Translations under genes and position numbers: made by a program | Assembly: GCA_017451735.1 (NCBI GenBank) | Contig: JAFTNU010000053.1 | Span: 1-51,573 of the forward strand | From: Clostridia bacterium | Lineage (GTDB): Bacteria > Bacillota > Clostridia > Oscillospirales > CAG-272 | Reading direction: 5' to 3' | DNA: 51,573 bases | The notes under the pieces: generated by a model | Databases searched by the model: none | Seen by the model: the letters and a program-made list of their open reading frames with translations, nothing else | Told to the model about the DNA's origin: nothing | Shown here: one piece after another, positions 7,642 to 16,815 of the stretch | Numbering within the stretch: the stretch's first letter is position 1 | Layout: each line of letters begins with the position of its first letter

Positions 7642-8490
7642 TCATCCCCCATTTTTCTCATTGTGAAGGCGGTAAGCAGTCGGGGACATGCCGTATTGCT
7701 TCTGAAAGATCCTGTTGAAATACGAAACATTGTCAAATCCGCATTCCATGGCGATGTCCAGAACCTTGTCGGCGGTGCTTTTCAGCATACCCGCGGCCTT
7801 TTCCAAGCGCAATCGGTTGCAATATTCACGAAAACCGACTCCGGTCTCCTTTTTGAACAAACGTCCCATATATTTTTCGTTTTTATGATAGATGCGGGCA
7901 AGCTGCCGCAGGGAAAGCTCCGTGCAATACGCATCCTCGGCGTGGCGCTTGAGCAATGAGACCAACCAGTGCGTATCGGCGGTCCTCGGCGTTTTCTCAC
8001 AGATCATTTTCAAATAATCGCAAACGATCTCGGCCAGGCGTTCCACCTCCTGCGGGTCATCCAAATACTCGCACTCCTCGATCTCGCGGCAAAGCGCATC
8101 GGCATCCACCCCGGTATGTCGACAGCTTTTTTTGATACGCGAGAGGGTGTAGGCTCTGTCGATAACGCTGTTTCCCACATATACGATGGCGGCAACGGTA
8201 TCACCGATCAAAACGGGGCGGGCGGCCTCGTAAAGCCCCCAGGGGCAATGCCCCGCAAAGGGCATTTTCCCGGTAGTACCCCTGGCATTGGCCAAGGCCT
8301 TGCAATGCAGGCAAAGGCGGTATCCTTTGTCGGTGGACTTTGCCATATCGCAAAAATGCTTGGAATGTATCACATTTCCAAAGGAGATTCGGGTCATGGG
8401 CGTATGCAAAATACCGCTGAGATCCAGAATACTGATATGCAACCGTCTCCCCTTGGTCAACAGATCCAAAAATGTCTGCAGATCCTGCAT
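7642..8490 (-). CDS. PocR-domain AraC-family regulator
   Basis: A transcription factor of 282 aa. Residues 10-160 resemble the PocR ligand-binding domain, with the conserved cysteines in RLCLHCKALA and AGHCPWGL that probably bind metal or ligand. Residues 180-280 are the AraC DNA-binding domain with two helix-turn-helix motifs, ending GFDNVSYFNRIFQKQYGMSP. Known PocR domains respond to small hydrocarbon or polyol derivatives such as propanediol, so the inducer may be a sugar or polyol product. ATG 8490 follows AGGAGGTGC. It is divergent from the first FAD oxidoreductase gene, its most likely target. Confidence 0.82.
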   Translation of the reverse strand: MQDLQTFLDLLTKGRRLHISILDLSGILHTPMTRISFGNVIHSKHFCDMAKSTDKGYRLCLHCKALANARGTTGKMPFAGHCPWGLYEAARPVLIGDTVAAIVYVGNSVIDRAYTLSRIKKSCRHTGVDADALCREIEECEYLDDPQEVERLAEIVCDYLKMICEKTPRTADTHWLVSLLKRHAEDAYCTELSLRQLARIYHKNEKYMGRLFKKETGVGFREYCNRLRLEKAAGMLKSTADKVLDIAMECGFDNVSYFNRIFQKQYGMSPTAYRLHNEKNGG

Positions 8491-8521
8491 TCAGCACCTC
8501 CTAAAGATATCTTTTTCACAA

Positions 8522-8550
8522 ATTATAGCATATATGTTTCCTTTATGCAA
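8522..8550 (-). promoter_or_regulatory. Promoter of the PocR/AraC gene
   Basis: On the minus strand, TTGCAT (8550-8545), 17 bp, extended -10 TGCTATAAT with TATAAT at 8527-8522. Confidence 0.65.
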
Positions 8551-8570
8551 GTATTTGCTATCTTTTGTAT

Positions 8571-8599
8571 AAGACAAATCCCCGAACCGATGCTATAAT
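8571..8599 (+). promoter_or_regulatory. Promoter of the first FAD oxidoreductase gene
   Basis: Weak -35 AAGACA (8571-8576), 17 bp, extended -10 TGCTATAAT with TATAAT at 8594-8599. A poor -35 with a strong -10 suits activation by the divergent AraC regulator. Confidence 0.55.
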
Positions 8600-8627
8600 A
8601 AAGAAAAAGCAATCAAGGAGCATAGCT

Positions 8628-9878
8628 ATGAAAAAATACGATCTTGCCGTCATCGGTGGCGGCTTTGCGGGTGTGTCTGCGGCGTTGGCCGCGGCCAGAG
8701 CGGGCGCAAGGGTCATCATCATCGAAAAATCCAACTGTCTTGGCGGTGCCGCCGTCAACTGCCTGGTCAATCCCTTTATGACCTATTGGACAGAGATAGA
8801 CGGGCAACGGGTAGACCTTGCGGCAGGTATTTTCGGAGAGATCATCCAAAAGCTGAAGGAGCGCAACGCCATAGACGGCAAGCGCTTTCTGGAGGAGGAG
8901 CTGAAATACATCCTCAATCGGATGGTGACGGAGGAAAAGGTGGATCTGCTCTACCATGCCTATATTTTCAAGACGCTGAAAAACGAAGGAAGGATCACCG
9001 CCGTATCGATCGCTACCAGAAGCGGTGAGATGACCGTGGAGGCCGACTACTTCATCGATGCCACGGGGGATGCCCAGGTGGCATATCTGGCAGGCTGTCC
9101 CACAGTCCTGGGGCGGGAGCCCGACCATCTCTGCCAGCCCATGACCCTTTGCTTCCGCGTGGGTAATGTGGATGTGGAGAAATTTTATGAAAGCAAGCCC
9201 CGCCTCAAGGAGGCACATGCCAAAAGCCTTGCGGCAGGGGAGCTGCAAAATCCCAGAGAAAATATTCTGGTGTTCAGAACCCCCATTTCCAATGTCCTGC
9301 ATTTCAACACCACCCGTGTGGTCAGAAAGGATCCCACCTCCCCCGAGGATGTGACCCAAGCCGAGCTTATCGCGCGGGAGCAAGTCTACGAGATCTATGA
9401 GTTTATGAAAAAGCACGCAGACGGTATGGAAAACAGCTTTTTGATGATGACCGCCGCCGAAATCGGCGTGCGGGAAAGCCGCATGATTGTGGGGGATTAC
9501 ATCCTGACCGAAAGCGATTGCAAAAGCTGTGTGAAATTTGACGATGCCGTGGTTGCCTGTAACTATGACATCGACATCCACAACCCGGAAGGATCGGGCA
9601 CCAGTCACTACTATTTCGCACCCGGCACCTACTATACCATTCCCTATCGCAGTCTGATCCCCAAGAATGCCGACAATTTGCTGGTGGCGGGCAGATGCAT
9701 CTCCTCCGACCACGGTGCCCAGGCCTCCTATCGCATCATGCCCGTGGTCTGCTGTATCGGTGAAGCCGCAGGAAGCGCCATGGGATTGGCCATCCGAAAT
9801 AAAACCACCGTGCGTGAGGTCAATGTCAAGCAGCTGCAAGACGTCCTGAAGCAAAACAACGCCTTCATCGGTATATGA
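8628..9878 (+). CDS. FAD-dependent oxidoreductase (FAD_oxidored type)
   Basis: A flavoprotein of 416 aa. The N-terminal Rossmann motif GGGFAGVSAALAAARAG with a following acidic IIIEK binds the ADP part of FAD. DATGDAQVAYLAGCP and the C-terminal LLVAGRCISSDHGAQASYR are family blocks. The start is ATG 8628, 7 nt after AAGGAG (8615-8620). No signal peptide is visible, so it is cytoplasmic. The family includes many enzymes next to glycan-use genes but few with proven substrates. It neighbours a PocR/AraC regulator, a second larger relative and a galactose-type transporter, so oxidation of a sugar or sugar-derived compound is a reasonable guess only. Confidence 0.8.
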   Translation: MKKYDLAVIGGGFAGVSAALAAARAGARVIIIEKSNCLGGAAVNCLVNPFMTYWTEIDGQRVDLAAGIFGEIIQKLKERNAIDGKRFLEEELKYILNRMVTEEKVDLLYHAYIFKTLKNEGRITAVSIATRSGEMTVEADYFIDATGDAQVAYLAGCPTVLGREPDHLCQPMTLCFRVGNVDVEKFYESKPRLKEAHAKSLAAGELQNPRENILVFRTPISNVLHFNTTRVVRKDPTSPEDVTQAELIAREQVYEIYEFMKKHADGMENSFLMMTAAEIGVRESRMIVGDYILTESDCKSCVKFDDAVVACNYDIDIHNPEGSGTSHYYFAPGTYYTIPYRSLIPKNADNLLVAGRCISSDHGAQASYRIMPVVCCIGEAAGSAMGLAIRNKTTVREVNVKQLQDVLKQNNAFIGI

Positions 9879-9959
9879 CCCCGCATAACTAAGTTTGCTC
9901 ACCGTTCGCTTTGCGAATGTAACGGGCGAAGTGAAGCTTACTGCGTGACTTCACTAACA

Positions 9960-10003
9960 GAAAAGAGAGGACATTTCGGCTAACCGATTTGTTCTCTCTT
10001 TCG
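9960..10003 (+). terminator. Terminator after the first FAD oxidoreductase gene
   Basis: AAAGAGAGGACA pairs with TGTTCTCTCTTT, enclosing a second small stem TCGG/CCGA, and a T-tract follows. A further GTGAAG/CTTCAC stem lies at about 9930-9955. Confidence 0.65.
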
Positions 10004-10125
10004 GTAGTCAGGCAAAAGGTCACAAATCAAACATTTCCGTCACAAAAGCGGTAGTTTTTTTTATTTTGCTCTGTTACAATGAATACAAGCACAAAAGCCG
10101 CATCCTGCGGCGAAAGGAGCAAACA

Positions 10126-11952
10126 ATGAACGAAAGAAATACCATCCGCAAGCAAGAGCACGAGGTCGATTTTTGTGTCATCGGCGGAGGACTGGCGGGG
10201 ACGCTTGCGGCCATCGCCGCCGCGCGGCACGGTGCCAAGGTGGCATTGATTCAGGATCGCCCCATGCTGGGGGGGAATTCCTCCTCCGAGATCCGCATGT
10301 GGGTATCGGGTGCGGGTAGCCGTGTGCGACACTTGCAGGAAACCGGTATTATGGAGGAGATCCTTCTGGAAAATATGTACCGCAATCCCACCCGCAATTT
10401 TTCGGTCTGGGACTCCATCCTTTACGAAAAAGTACGGTTTGAGCCCAATATCTCCCTTTTCCTCAACTGCACCTGCTGTGATGCCGAAATGAACAAGGAC
10501 CGTATCGTATCGGTCACAGGCTTTCAGTTGACCACCTACACCTGGCATACCGTCAAGGCCAAGCTCTTTGCCGACTGCTCGGGCGACAGCATTCTGGCCG
10601 ATCTGACGGGGGCGGAATATATGGTCGGTCGGGAATCGAAGGAGGTCTTCGGCGAGAGCATGGCGGCAGACGTGACCGACCGCAAGACCATGGGAATGAG
10701 CCTGATGATCCAGGCGCACGAGACCGATCATCCCGTCCCCTTCACGCCTCCCGCCTTTGCCTATACCTTTGCCACCGACGAGGACATGAAAAACAAGCCG
10801 CATGATTGCCTTTCTAAGATCAACACCAACTTCTACTGGATCGAGCTGGGCGGTGAGCAGGATTCGATCCATGACACCGAGGAGATCAGAGATGAGCTTC
10901 TGAAGATTGCCTTCGGCGTTTGGGATCACATCAAGAATCAGGGCGACCACGGTGCCGAGAACTGGGAATTGGATTTTATCGGATTTCTGCCCGGCAAACG
11001 GGAAAGCCGCCGCTATGTGGGGGATGTCATCCTGACGCAGGACGATGTGATCGGTGCAAGGCGCTTTCCCGATGCGGTGGCCTATGGCGGTTGGCAGATC
11101 GACAACCATCTGCCGGGCGGCTTCCGCATGAGCGGCAAGGACGGGGCCCACCTGCAAAAGGTGAGACTGAACGAGCCCTATACCATTCCCTTCCGTGCGC
11201 TATACTCCAAGAATATTGACAACCTGCTCTTTGCGGGACGCAACATCAGCACGTCTCATCTTGCCTTCGCCTCGGTACGGGTCATGGCCACCTGCGGCAT
11301 TATGGGTCAGGCCATCGGTACTGCGGCGGCGTTGGCTGTCCGAAAAGGCTTTCTCCCACGCGAGCTGGGTGAGAACTGCATCGGCGAATTGCAGGATATT
11401 CTGATGGAGGACGACTGCTTCCTGCCGGGATTCACCCGTAAGCCGTCAGCGCTCGCGTCCGAGGCAATGCTCGAGGCCGATTACGGAGACGCCACCAATC
11501 TGTTGAACGGCATCGACCGTAAGATCTGGGGGCGGGACAACGGCTATTTCGGCATCTGCAACCGCCCCATCACCTACCGTTTTGACAAAAAAAAGCAAGT
11601 ACGTTCCTTCCGTTTGGTGACAGACAGTGATCTGGACCGGGAGTTTGTGGAGGGCAATCCCGACGGGCTCAACATCTCGGCCGTGCTCTTCCGCCGCCGC
11701 GATTACAACTTTACCACCTTCGGCTTTCCCAAATGCATGCTCAAATCCTTCTCTGTGGAGGTCCTGGAGGACGACGGCACATGGCGGCGGGTCTATCACA
11801 CCGACGACAACCGTCAGCGTCTGATCCGTGCCGAGATCCATGCCGAAACCACCGCTGTGCGGCTGATCCCTCACAGCACCTATTTTTCCGAATCCCTGTG
11901 GAATACCTACGGCAGTGCCGAAGCACATATTTTCGCCTTTGAGGTGCGGTAA
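10126..11952 (+). CDS. FAD-dependent oxidoreductase with C-terminal discoidin-like domain
   Basis: A flavoprotein of 608 aa. Residues 10-460 form the FAD_oxidored domain: Rossmann motif GGGLAGTLAAIAAARHG, then GGNSSSEIRMW and C-terminal LLFAGRNISTSHLAFASVR. Residues 470-608 look like a beta-sandwich related to F5/8 type C domains, ending in VRLIPHSTY and HIFAFEVR; these usually bind carbohydrate. The start is ATG 10126 after AAAGGAG. It has no secretion signal. The substrate is unknown. The putative carbohydrate-binding domain, the PocR/AraC and AraC regulators on either side and the sugar transporter downstream suggest a role in sugar or glycoside oxidation. Confidence 0.78.
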   Translation: MNERNTIRKQEHEVDFCVIGGGLAGTLAAIAAARHGAKVALIQDRPMLGGNSSSEIRMWVSGAGSRVRHLQETGIMEEILLENMYRNPTRNFSVWDSILYEKVRFEPNISLFLNCTCCDAEMNKDRIVSVTGFQLTTYTWHTVKAKLFADCSGDSILADLTGAEYMVGRESKEVFGESMAADVTDRKTMGMSLMIQAHETDHPVPFTPPAFAYTFATDEDMKNKPHDCLSKINTNFYWIELGGEQDSIHDTEEIRDELLKIAFGVWDHIKNQGDHGAENWELDFIGFLPGKRESRRYVGDVILTQDDVIGARRFPDAVAYGGWQIDNHLPGGFRMSGKDGAHLQKVRLNEPYTIPFRALYSKNIDNLLFAGRNISTSHLAFASVRVMATCGIMGQAIGTAAALAVRKGFLPRELGENCIGELQDILMEDDCFLPGFTRKPSALASEAMLEADYGDATNLLNGIDRKIWGRDNGYFGICNRPITYRFDKKKQVRSFRLVTDSDLDREFVEGNPDGLNISAVLFRRRDYNFTTFGFPKCMLKSFSVEVLEDDGTWRRVYHTDDNRQRLIRAEIHAETTAVRLIPHSTYFSESLWNTYGSAEAHIFAFEVR

Positions 11953-11979
11953 GACGACAGGTGCGGAGCCATTTCCGCA

Positions 11980-12008
11980 TTGACAAGCTGCAATCGCGGC
12001 GGTATAAT
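11980..12008 (+). promoter_or_regulatory. Consensus promoter of the AraC gene
   Basis: Perfect TTGACA (11980-11985), 17 bp, perfect TATAAT (12003-12008). The gene should be expressed without an activator. Confidence 0.85.
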
Positions 12009-12031
12009 GATGATCGAAAGGGAGGTGCCAT

Positions 12032-12934
12032 ATGGAGCAATATATTCGCAACCACATTGCAGGCAATATCTATATTGATCCCATACAAAGCGCCTCCGCC
12101 TATCAAAGCAGGGCCGGTTGGGTGGATCACCGCATCGGCCCTCACCTGCTCTATTCCCACCGCAGGAACGACTACACCAAGGCAACCTTTGACGAGACCC
12201 TGCATTTTCATGAATACTATGAATTGGTTCTTTATCTGAGGGGGGATGTGGACTATGTCTGCGGGCAGTCTCTCCTCTCTCCCCACCCTATGGCCGCCGT
12301 CCATTTCCCGCCGGGGGAGCTTCACAACACCCGTCTGAACACCCCCTCCCATTATGAGCGGCACGTATTTTATTTCCGTGAGGATGCCTTTCGCTATGGA
12401 GAGAAAACATACCCGTTGTGGGATTTTTTGAAGCGATCTGCCACCACCGCCTTTGAGATCCCCGAACAGAGACAGCCCGAGCTCATTTCGCTTCTGGCCC
12501 GTCTGGAGGGCACGCTTTCATCAGCCACCGCAAACGGTCTGCTGCCCTTTGCACTGACGGTGGAGTTATTCTCCCTTCTGGAGGAATGCCATACAACCGC
12601 AGAGACCGATACAACCGCGGCACTGCCCGCCCGTATGCTGGAGCTCAAATCCTATATCGACGAGCATTATGCCTCCATCAGATCGGTCACCGACCTGGCG
12701 GCCCGCCTCTTTTACAGCCGTGAGTATATTTCCCGATTGTTTCGTCGCTATTACAATACATCCGTGGCGGGATATCTTGCCCGCTATCGGGTCCGGAAAA
12801 GTCTTTCCCTGCTGGAAAAGGGTTTCCCCGTCACACAGGTCGCCTTTGATGTGGGATTTGGCAGTATGTCCGCTTATATTTCGGCTTTCAAAAAATATAT
12901 GGGAATTGTGCCATCCGCTTGGCACAAAAAATAA
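12032..12934 (+). CDS. AraC-family regulator with cupin sensor
   Basis: A 300-aa AraC/XylS regulator. Residues 1-150 are a cupin-type sensor domain with the HFHEYYELVLYLRG segment usual for the start of the sugar-binding barrel. Residues 200-300 hold two helix-turn-helix motifs (SVTDLAARLFYSREYISRLF and VAFDVGFGSMSAYISAFKKY). GGGAGGTG precedes ATG 12032. It lies between an FAD oxidoreductase gene and mglBAC, and is read from its own consensus promoter. It probably activates the transporter operon downstream, the oxidoreductase upstream, or both. Confidence 0.88.
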   Translation: MEQYIRNHIAGNIYIDPIQSASAYQSRAGWVDHRIGPHLLYSHRRNDYTKATFDETLHFHEYYELVLYLRGDVDYVCGQSLLSPHPMAAVHFPPGELHNTRLNTPSHYERHVFYFREDAFRYGEKTYPLWDFLKRSATTAFEIPEQRQPELISLLARLEGTLSSATANGLLPFALTVELFSLLEECHTTAETDTTAALPARMLELKSYIDEHYASIRSVTDLAARLFYSREYISRLFRRYYNTSVAGYLARYRVRKSLSLLEKGFPVTQVAFDVGFGSMSAYISAFKKYMGIVPSAWHKK

Positions 12935-12954
12935 AATAACCGATAACGGTATCC

Positions 12955-12996
12955 AAAATCCGTGCAGATCACACGATCTGCGCGGATTTTCTTTTT
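12955..12996 (+). terminator. Terminator after the AraC gene
   Basis: AAAATCCG-GCAGATC and GATCTGC-CGGATTTT form a long stem with one mismatch and an ACAC loop, followed by CTTTTTTC. Confidence 0.85.
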
Positions 12997-13020
12997 TCTC
13001 TTTCATTTTTGAAAATCGGT

Positions 13021-13050
13021 TTCATAAAGCCGCATACAACGTGACATAAT
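13021..13050 (+). promoter_or_regulatory. Possible mglB promoter
   Basis: Weak -35 TTCATA (13021-13026), 18 bp, -10 CATAAT (13045-13050). It is poor enough to need an activator. The leader has a small AAAGCC/GGCTTT hairpin before the GGCAGGAG ribosome binding site. Confidence 0.35.
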
Positions 13051-13130
13051 AACACCAAAGAAACGCGGCAAATGCGGCGTTCATCATAAAAAGCCATATC
13101 GGCTTTCAATATAAAAGGCAGGAGAACGAT

Positions 13131-14198
13131 ATGAAAAGACGTTTGTTTGCCATCTTATTGGCACTTCTGCTCGTTTCGGGCAGTCTCACCGCCTGCGGCG
13201 GTCGAGGCAACGCGGACGTGCACGTATTTTATTACACCTTCAGTGACACCTATGTTTCCTCGGTACGCAGTACCCTTGACAGTCAGCTGACCGCCGCAGG
13301 TCTTTCCTATCAAGACTATGACGGAAACGGCAACCAGACCACCCAGACCGAGCAGATCCGCACCGCCATCACAAAGGGCGCCCGTGCTCTTCTGGTGAAT
13401 ATCGTCAACACCGGCTCGGATGATGCGGCCAACGAGATCGTAGGGCTGGCACGGGATGCGGGGATCTCTCTGATCTTTTTTAACCGCGAGGTCAGTGACA
13501 GTGTGATCTCAAGCTATGATAACTGCGCCTTTGTGGGCACCCGCGCCGAGGAGGCAGGGCTGCTGCAGGGCGAAATGGTCGGTGAATATCTGTTGGAGCA
13601 CTACAGCGATATCGACCTGAACAACGACGGTGTGATCTCTTATATTCTTTTCAAAGGCGAAGAGGGCAACAATGAGGCAATCTACCGCACCAAGTACAGC
13701 GTGGAAAAGGCAAACGAGCTTCTGATGGCGGCAGGAAAAAAGCCTCTGCGCTTCTATGACACCTCCAACAGCAACGGCTATCTGGTCGACCAGAACGGAC
13801 AGTGGTCCTCCGCCGCCGCCAATGATTATATGAATACCGTTCTCGCCTCTCACAACACGACCAACGGTAATATGGTCGAGCTGGTCATCTGCAACAACGA
13901 CAGCATGGCCGAGGGAGCTGTTTCGGCTCTGAATGCGGCAGGCTACAACAAGGGGGGTACCTCCACGACCATCCCCGTTTTCGGTGTAGATGCCACCGAG
14001 GCGGCCAAAACGCTGATCAAGGACGGCAAGATGGTGGGTACGGTGCAGCAGGATGCCACCGGTATGGCACAGGCACTTTCCCTTCTGACCGCCAACGCTT
14101 TGGATGATACCAAAACCCTGATGGACGGCACGGGCGACATGGCAGTGGACGAAAATGTCAGAAAGATCCGTATCCCCTATGCAAAATATTTTGGTTAA
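13131..14198 (+). CDS. mglB: Galactose-type ABC transporter substrate-binding lipoprotein
   Basis: A periplasmic-binding-protein-like lipoprotein of 355 aa. A lysine/arginine start and hydrophobic stretch lead to the lipobox LTAC with Cys22, so it is anchored outside the membrane. The calcium-binding loop DLNNDGVISY is characteristic of galactose/glucose-binding MglB and rare in ribose-type relatives. The segments NNDSMAEGAVSAL and GVDATEAAKTLIKDGKMVGTV are ligand-cleft blocks. It is the first gene of mglBAC and overlaps the start of mglA by 20 nt. Galactose, glucose or methyl-galactoside is the likely ligand. Confidence 0.88.
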   Translation: MKRRLFAILLALLLVSGSLTACGGRGNADVHVFYYTFSDTYVSSVRSTLDSQLTAAGLSYQDYDGNGNQTTQTEQIRTAITKGARALLVNIVNTGSDDAANEIVGLARDAGISLIFFNREVSDSVISSYDNCAFVGTRAEEAGLLQGEMVGEYLLEHYSDIDLNNDGVISYILFKGEEGNNEAIYRTKYSVEKANELLMAAGKKPLRFYDTSNSNGYLVDQNGQWSSAAANDYMNTVLASHNTTNGNMVELVICNNDSMAEGAVSALNAAGYNKGGTSTTIPVFGVDATEAAKTLIKDGKMVGTVQQDATGMAQALSLLTANALDDTKTLMDGTGDMAVDENVRKIRIPYAKYFG

Positions 14199-15699
14199 CG
14201 AGCACGAAAAGCGTCCCCTGCTCCAGATGCGCGGCATCGTCAAGGAGTTCCCCGGTGTACGGGCACTGGATCGGGTGGATCTGACCGTCCGCGCAGGCAC
14301 CGTTCACGCCCTGATGGGCGAGAACGGTGCGGGAAAATCCACCTTGATGAAATGCTTGTTCGGCATTTATGAGAAGGATGCGGGTGAGATCTTATTCGAA
14401 GGGGAGCCGGTAGAATTCAAAAACCCCCGACACGCTCTGGATAAGGGGGTGGCCATGGTGCACCAGGAGCTGAACCAAGCCCTCAAGCGCAGTGTGATGG
14501 ATAACATCTGGCTGGGCCGTTATCCCACCCGCTTTGGCTTTACCTCCGAACGGCAAATGGAGCAAAAAACCAGAGACGTATTTAAGGATCTCGGACTATC
14601 CATCGATCCAAAGCGCATCATGGGCACCATGTCGGTGGCCCAGCGGCAGATGGCCGAGATCGCCAAAGCGGTCTCTTACAACGCCCGCATCATCGTACTG
14701 GACGAGCCCACCTCGTCTCTCACGGAGGAGGAGGTGGGGCACCTCTTTCGCATCATCCGTACCCTGCGGGAACGTGGGTGCGGCATCATTTATATCTCCC
14801 ACAAAATGGAGGAGATCCTGCAGATCTCCGATGAGATCACCGTCATGCGTGACGGCACTCACGTTATCACCGAGCCCGCCGCCAACATGACCATGGAAAA
14901 GATCATCCGACTGATGGTGGGGCGGGAGCTTTCCAACCGTTTCCCGCCCAAGATCTCCACCCCCGGGGAAACGATATTCGAAACCCGAGGACTCACCTCC
15001 CGCTATGCCAAGGTCAAGGATGTCTCCATCGAGGTGCGCAAGGGCGAGATCGTGGGGCTTGCAGGACTTGCGGGGGCGGGACGAAGCGAGCTGCTGGAAA
15101 ATATTTTCGGTATTTCGGCCCGGGAATCGGGAGAACTGTATCTTGGCGGTAAGCGGATCTATAACCGCACACCCCGTGAGGCCATTCGGAACGGCTTTGC
15201 CTTTCTCACCGAGGAGCGGCGTGCCACCGGCATCTTCGGCATTCTCAACATCACCGAGAATACCACCATCACGGCACTGCGCAAATATCGCAGGTGGAGA
15301 CTGCTCCTCTCCGATCGTGCCCGCCGTATGGATACCGACAAGATGATCGGGCGACTGGCAGTCAAGACCGCCTCGCGGGATACCCAGATCCGCACTCTTT
15401 CGGGGGGAAATCAGCAAAAGGTGATTCTTTCCCGCTGGTTGCTCACCACTCCCTCCATCCTGCTTTTGGACGAGCCCACCCGCGGCATCGATGTGGGTGC
15501 CAAATACGAAATCTACCAACTCATGGAAGAACTGGCGGCCGACGGCAAGTCGATTCTGATGGTTTCGGGCGAGTTACCCGAGCTCCTGGGTGTGTGTCAC
15601 CGCATTTACGTCATGTCCGGGGGCGAGATCACCGGCGTGGTCAATGCCGCCGATACCACCCAGGAGGAGATCATGACCCTTGCCGCCAAAAACGTGTAG
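14179..15699 (+). CDS. mglA: Galactose-type ABC transporter ATP-binding protein
   Basis: A sugar ABC ATPase of 506 aa with two fused nucleotide-binding domains. The first has Walker A GENGAGKST and Walker B IIVLDEPTSSL. The second has the degenerate Walker A GLAGAGRSE normal in MglA/RbsA/XylG, signature LSGGNQQ and Walker B LLLDEPTRGID. ATG 14179 is used, inside the mglB end; the next in-frame start is TTG 14191. The overlap implies translational coupling. It powers import through MglC. Confidence 0.92.
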   Translation: MQNILVNEHEKRPLLQMRGIVKEFPGVRALDRVDLTVRAGTVHALMGENGAGKSTLMKCLFGIYEKDAGEILFEGEPVEFKNPRHALDKGVAMVHQELNQALKRSVMDNIWLGRYPTRFGFTSERQMEQKTRDVFKDLGLSIDPKRIMGTMSVAQRQMAEIAKAVSYNARIIVLDEPTSSLTEEEVGHLFRIIRTLRERGCGIIYISHKMEEILQISDEITVMRDGTHVITEPAANMTMEKIIRLMVGRELSNRFPPKISTPGETIFETRGLTSRYAKVKDVSIEVRKGEIVGLAGLAGAGRSELLENIFGISARESGELYLGGKRIYNRTPREAIRNGFAFLTEERRATGIFGILNITENTTITALRKYRRWRLLLSDRARRMDTDKMIGRLAVKTASRDTQIRTLSGGNQQKVILSRWLLTTPSILLLDEPTRGIDVGAKYEIYQLMEELAADGKSILMVSGELPELLGVCHRIYVMSGGEITGVVNAADTTQEEIMTLAAKNV

Positions 15700-15738
15700 G
15701 GACGTGGGCAGTTTTTCGATACAAAGGAGTCTTTCCAA

Positions 15739-16794
15739 ATGAAAATCAAAGTCATAGAAAAGTTCAAGGCCATGGAGGGACGGGAACGAAAGGCCTATCT
15801 CAGCGAATTGCTCATTAACAATTCCCTTTATATCTTTCTTATCGCCACCATCATTCTCATCCAGTGTCTCAATCCCCGCTTTCTCTCCTGGCCCTCCATC
15901 ATCAATATCATTTCGCTCTCCGCCGCCAACCTGCCCATTGCCTTAGGGATAGCGGGTGCCATTATTCTCACCGGCACCGACCTTTCGGCAGGACGTATCG
16001 TGGGACTTGTGGCCTGTGTCTCGGCGGCACTGTTGCAAAGCAGCAACTATGCGGGAAAAATGTTTCCAAATCTTGATACGTTGCCCATTTTTGTGGTCTT
16101 TCTCATCGCCATTGCCATTGGTGCGCTAGTGGGCGCCATCAACGGCTTTTGCACCGCGACCTTTCATTTGCATCCCTTTATTGTAACGCTTTCCACTCAG
16201 CTCATTGCTTACGGTGCTCTGCTTCTGTTTCTCATGATCGGCAACAACAACGGGCAATCGCTTTCGGGGCTTGATCCCACCTACACCAACTTCATTAAGG
16301 GCAGTGCCATTTCCCTTGGCGGCACGCCGATCCCCAACTATGTTTGGTATGTGCTGGTCATTACGGCTATCATGTGGGTGGTGTGGAACAAGACCACCTT
16401 CGGAAAAAACATGTTTGCCGTGGGCTCCAATCCCGATGCCGCCAACGTATCGGGCGTCAACGTCAAGCGCGTGATCATTCTGGTCTTTATGCTGGCAGGT
16501 CTGCTTTACGGTGTTACAGGCTTTATCGAGGCGGCACGCATCGGTTCCAACTCGGCGGCTACGGGTCTTAACTATGAGCTGGACGCCATTGCCGCCTGCG
16601 TCATCGGGGGCGTCTCTTTTGTGGGCGGTACCGGCAAGATCGGCGGCGTGATCTTAGGCGTAGTGCTGTTGCGTCTGATCTTTGTGGGCCTCACCTTTCT
16701 TGGTATCGACGCCAACATGCAATATATCATCAAGGGCCTCATCATCCTCATTGCCTGCGCCATTGATATGCGCAAATATCTGGTTCGCCGCTGA
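15739..16794 (+). CDS. mglC: Galactose-type ABC transporter permease
   Basis: A membrane permease of 351 aa with about ten hydrophobic segments, of the BPD_transp_2 family (MglC/RbsC). Typical blocks are GTDLSAGRIVGLVA, TTFGKNMFAVGSNPDAANVSG and CVIGGVSFVGGTGKIGG. AAAGGAG precedes ATG 15739. It lies 39 bp after mglA and completes the transporter. The next gene, of the agmatine pathway, starts only 21 bp after its stop, with no terminator between. Confidence 0.92.
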   Translation: MKIKVIEKFKAMEGRERKAYLSELLINNSLYIFLIATIILIQCLNPRFLSWPSIINIISLSAANLPIALGIAGAIILTGTDLSAGRIVGLVACVSAALLQSSNYAGKMFPNLDTLPIFVVFLIAIAIGALVGAINGFCTATFHLHPFIVTLSTQLIAYGALLLFLMIGNNNGQSLSGLDPTYTNFIKGSAISLGGTPIPNYVWYVLVITAIMWVVWNKTTFGKNMFAVGSNPDAANVSGVNVKRVIILVFMLAGLLYGVTGFIEAARIGSNSAATGLNYELDAIAACVIGGVSFVGGTGKIGGVILGVVLLRLIFVGLTFLGIDANMQYIIKGLIILIACAIDMRKYLVRR

Positions 16795-16815
16795 GTGGAC
16801 CCAAAGGAGTTAATT

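Noticed and set aside
8613-9902. A 429-codon minus-strand frame
   Set aside because: Antisense to the first FAD oxidoreductase gene, whose Rossmann motif and start site are clear.
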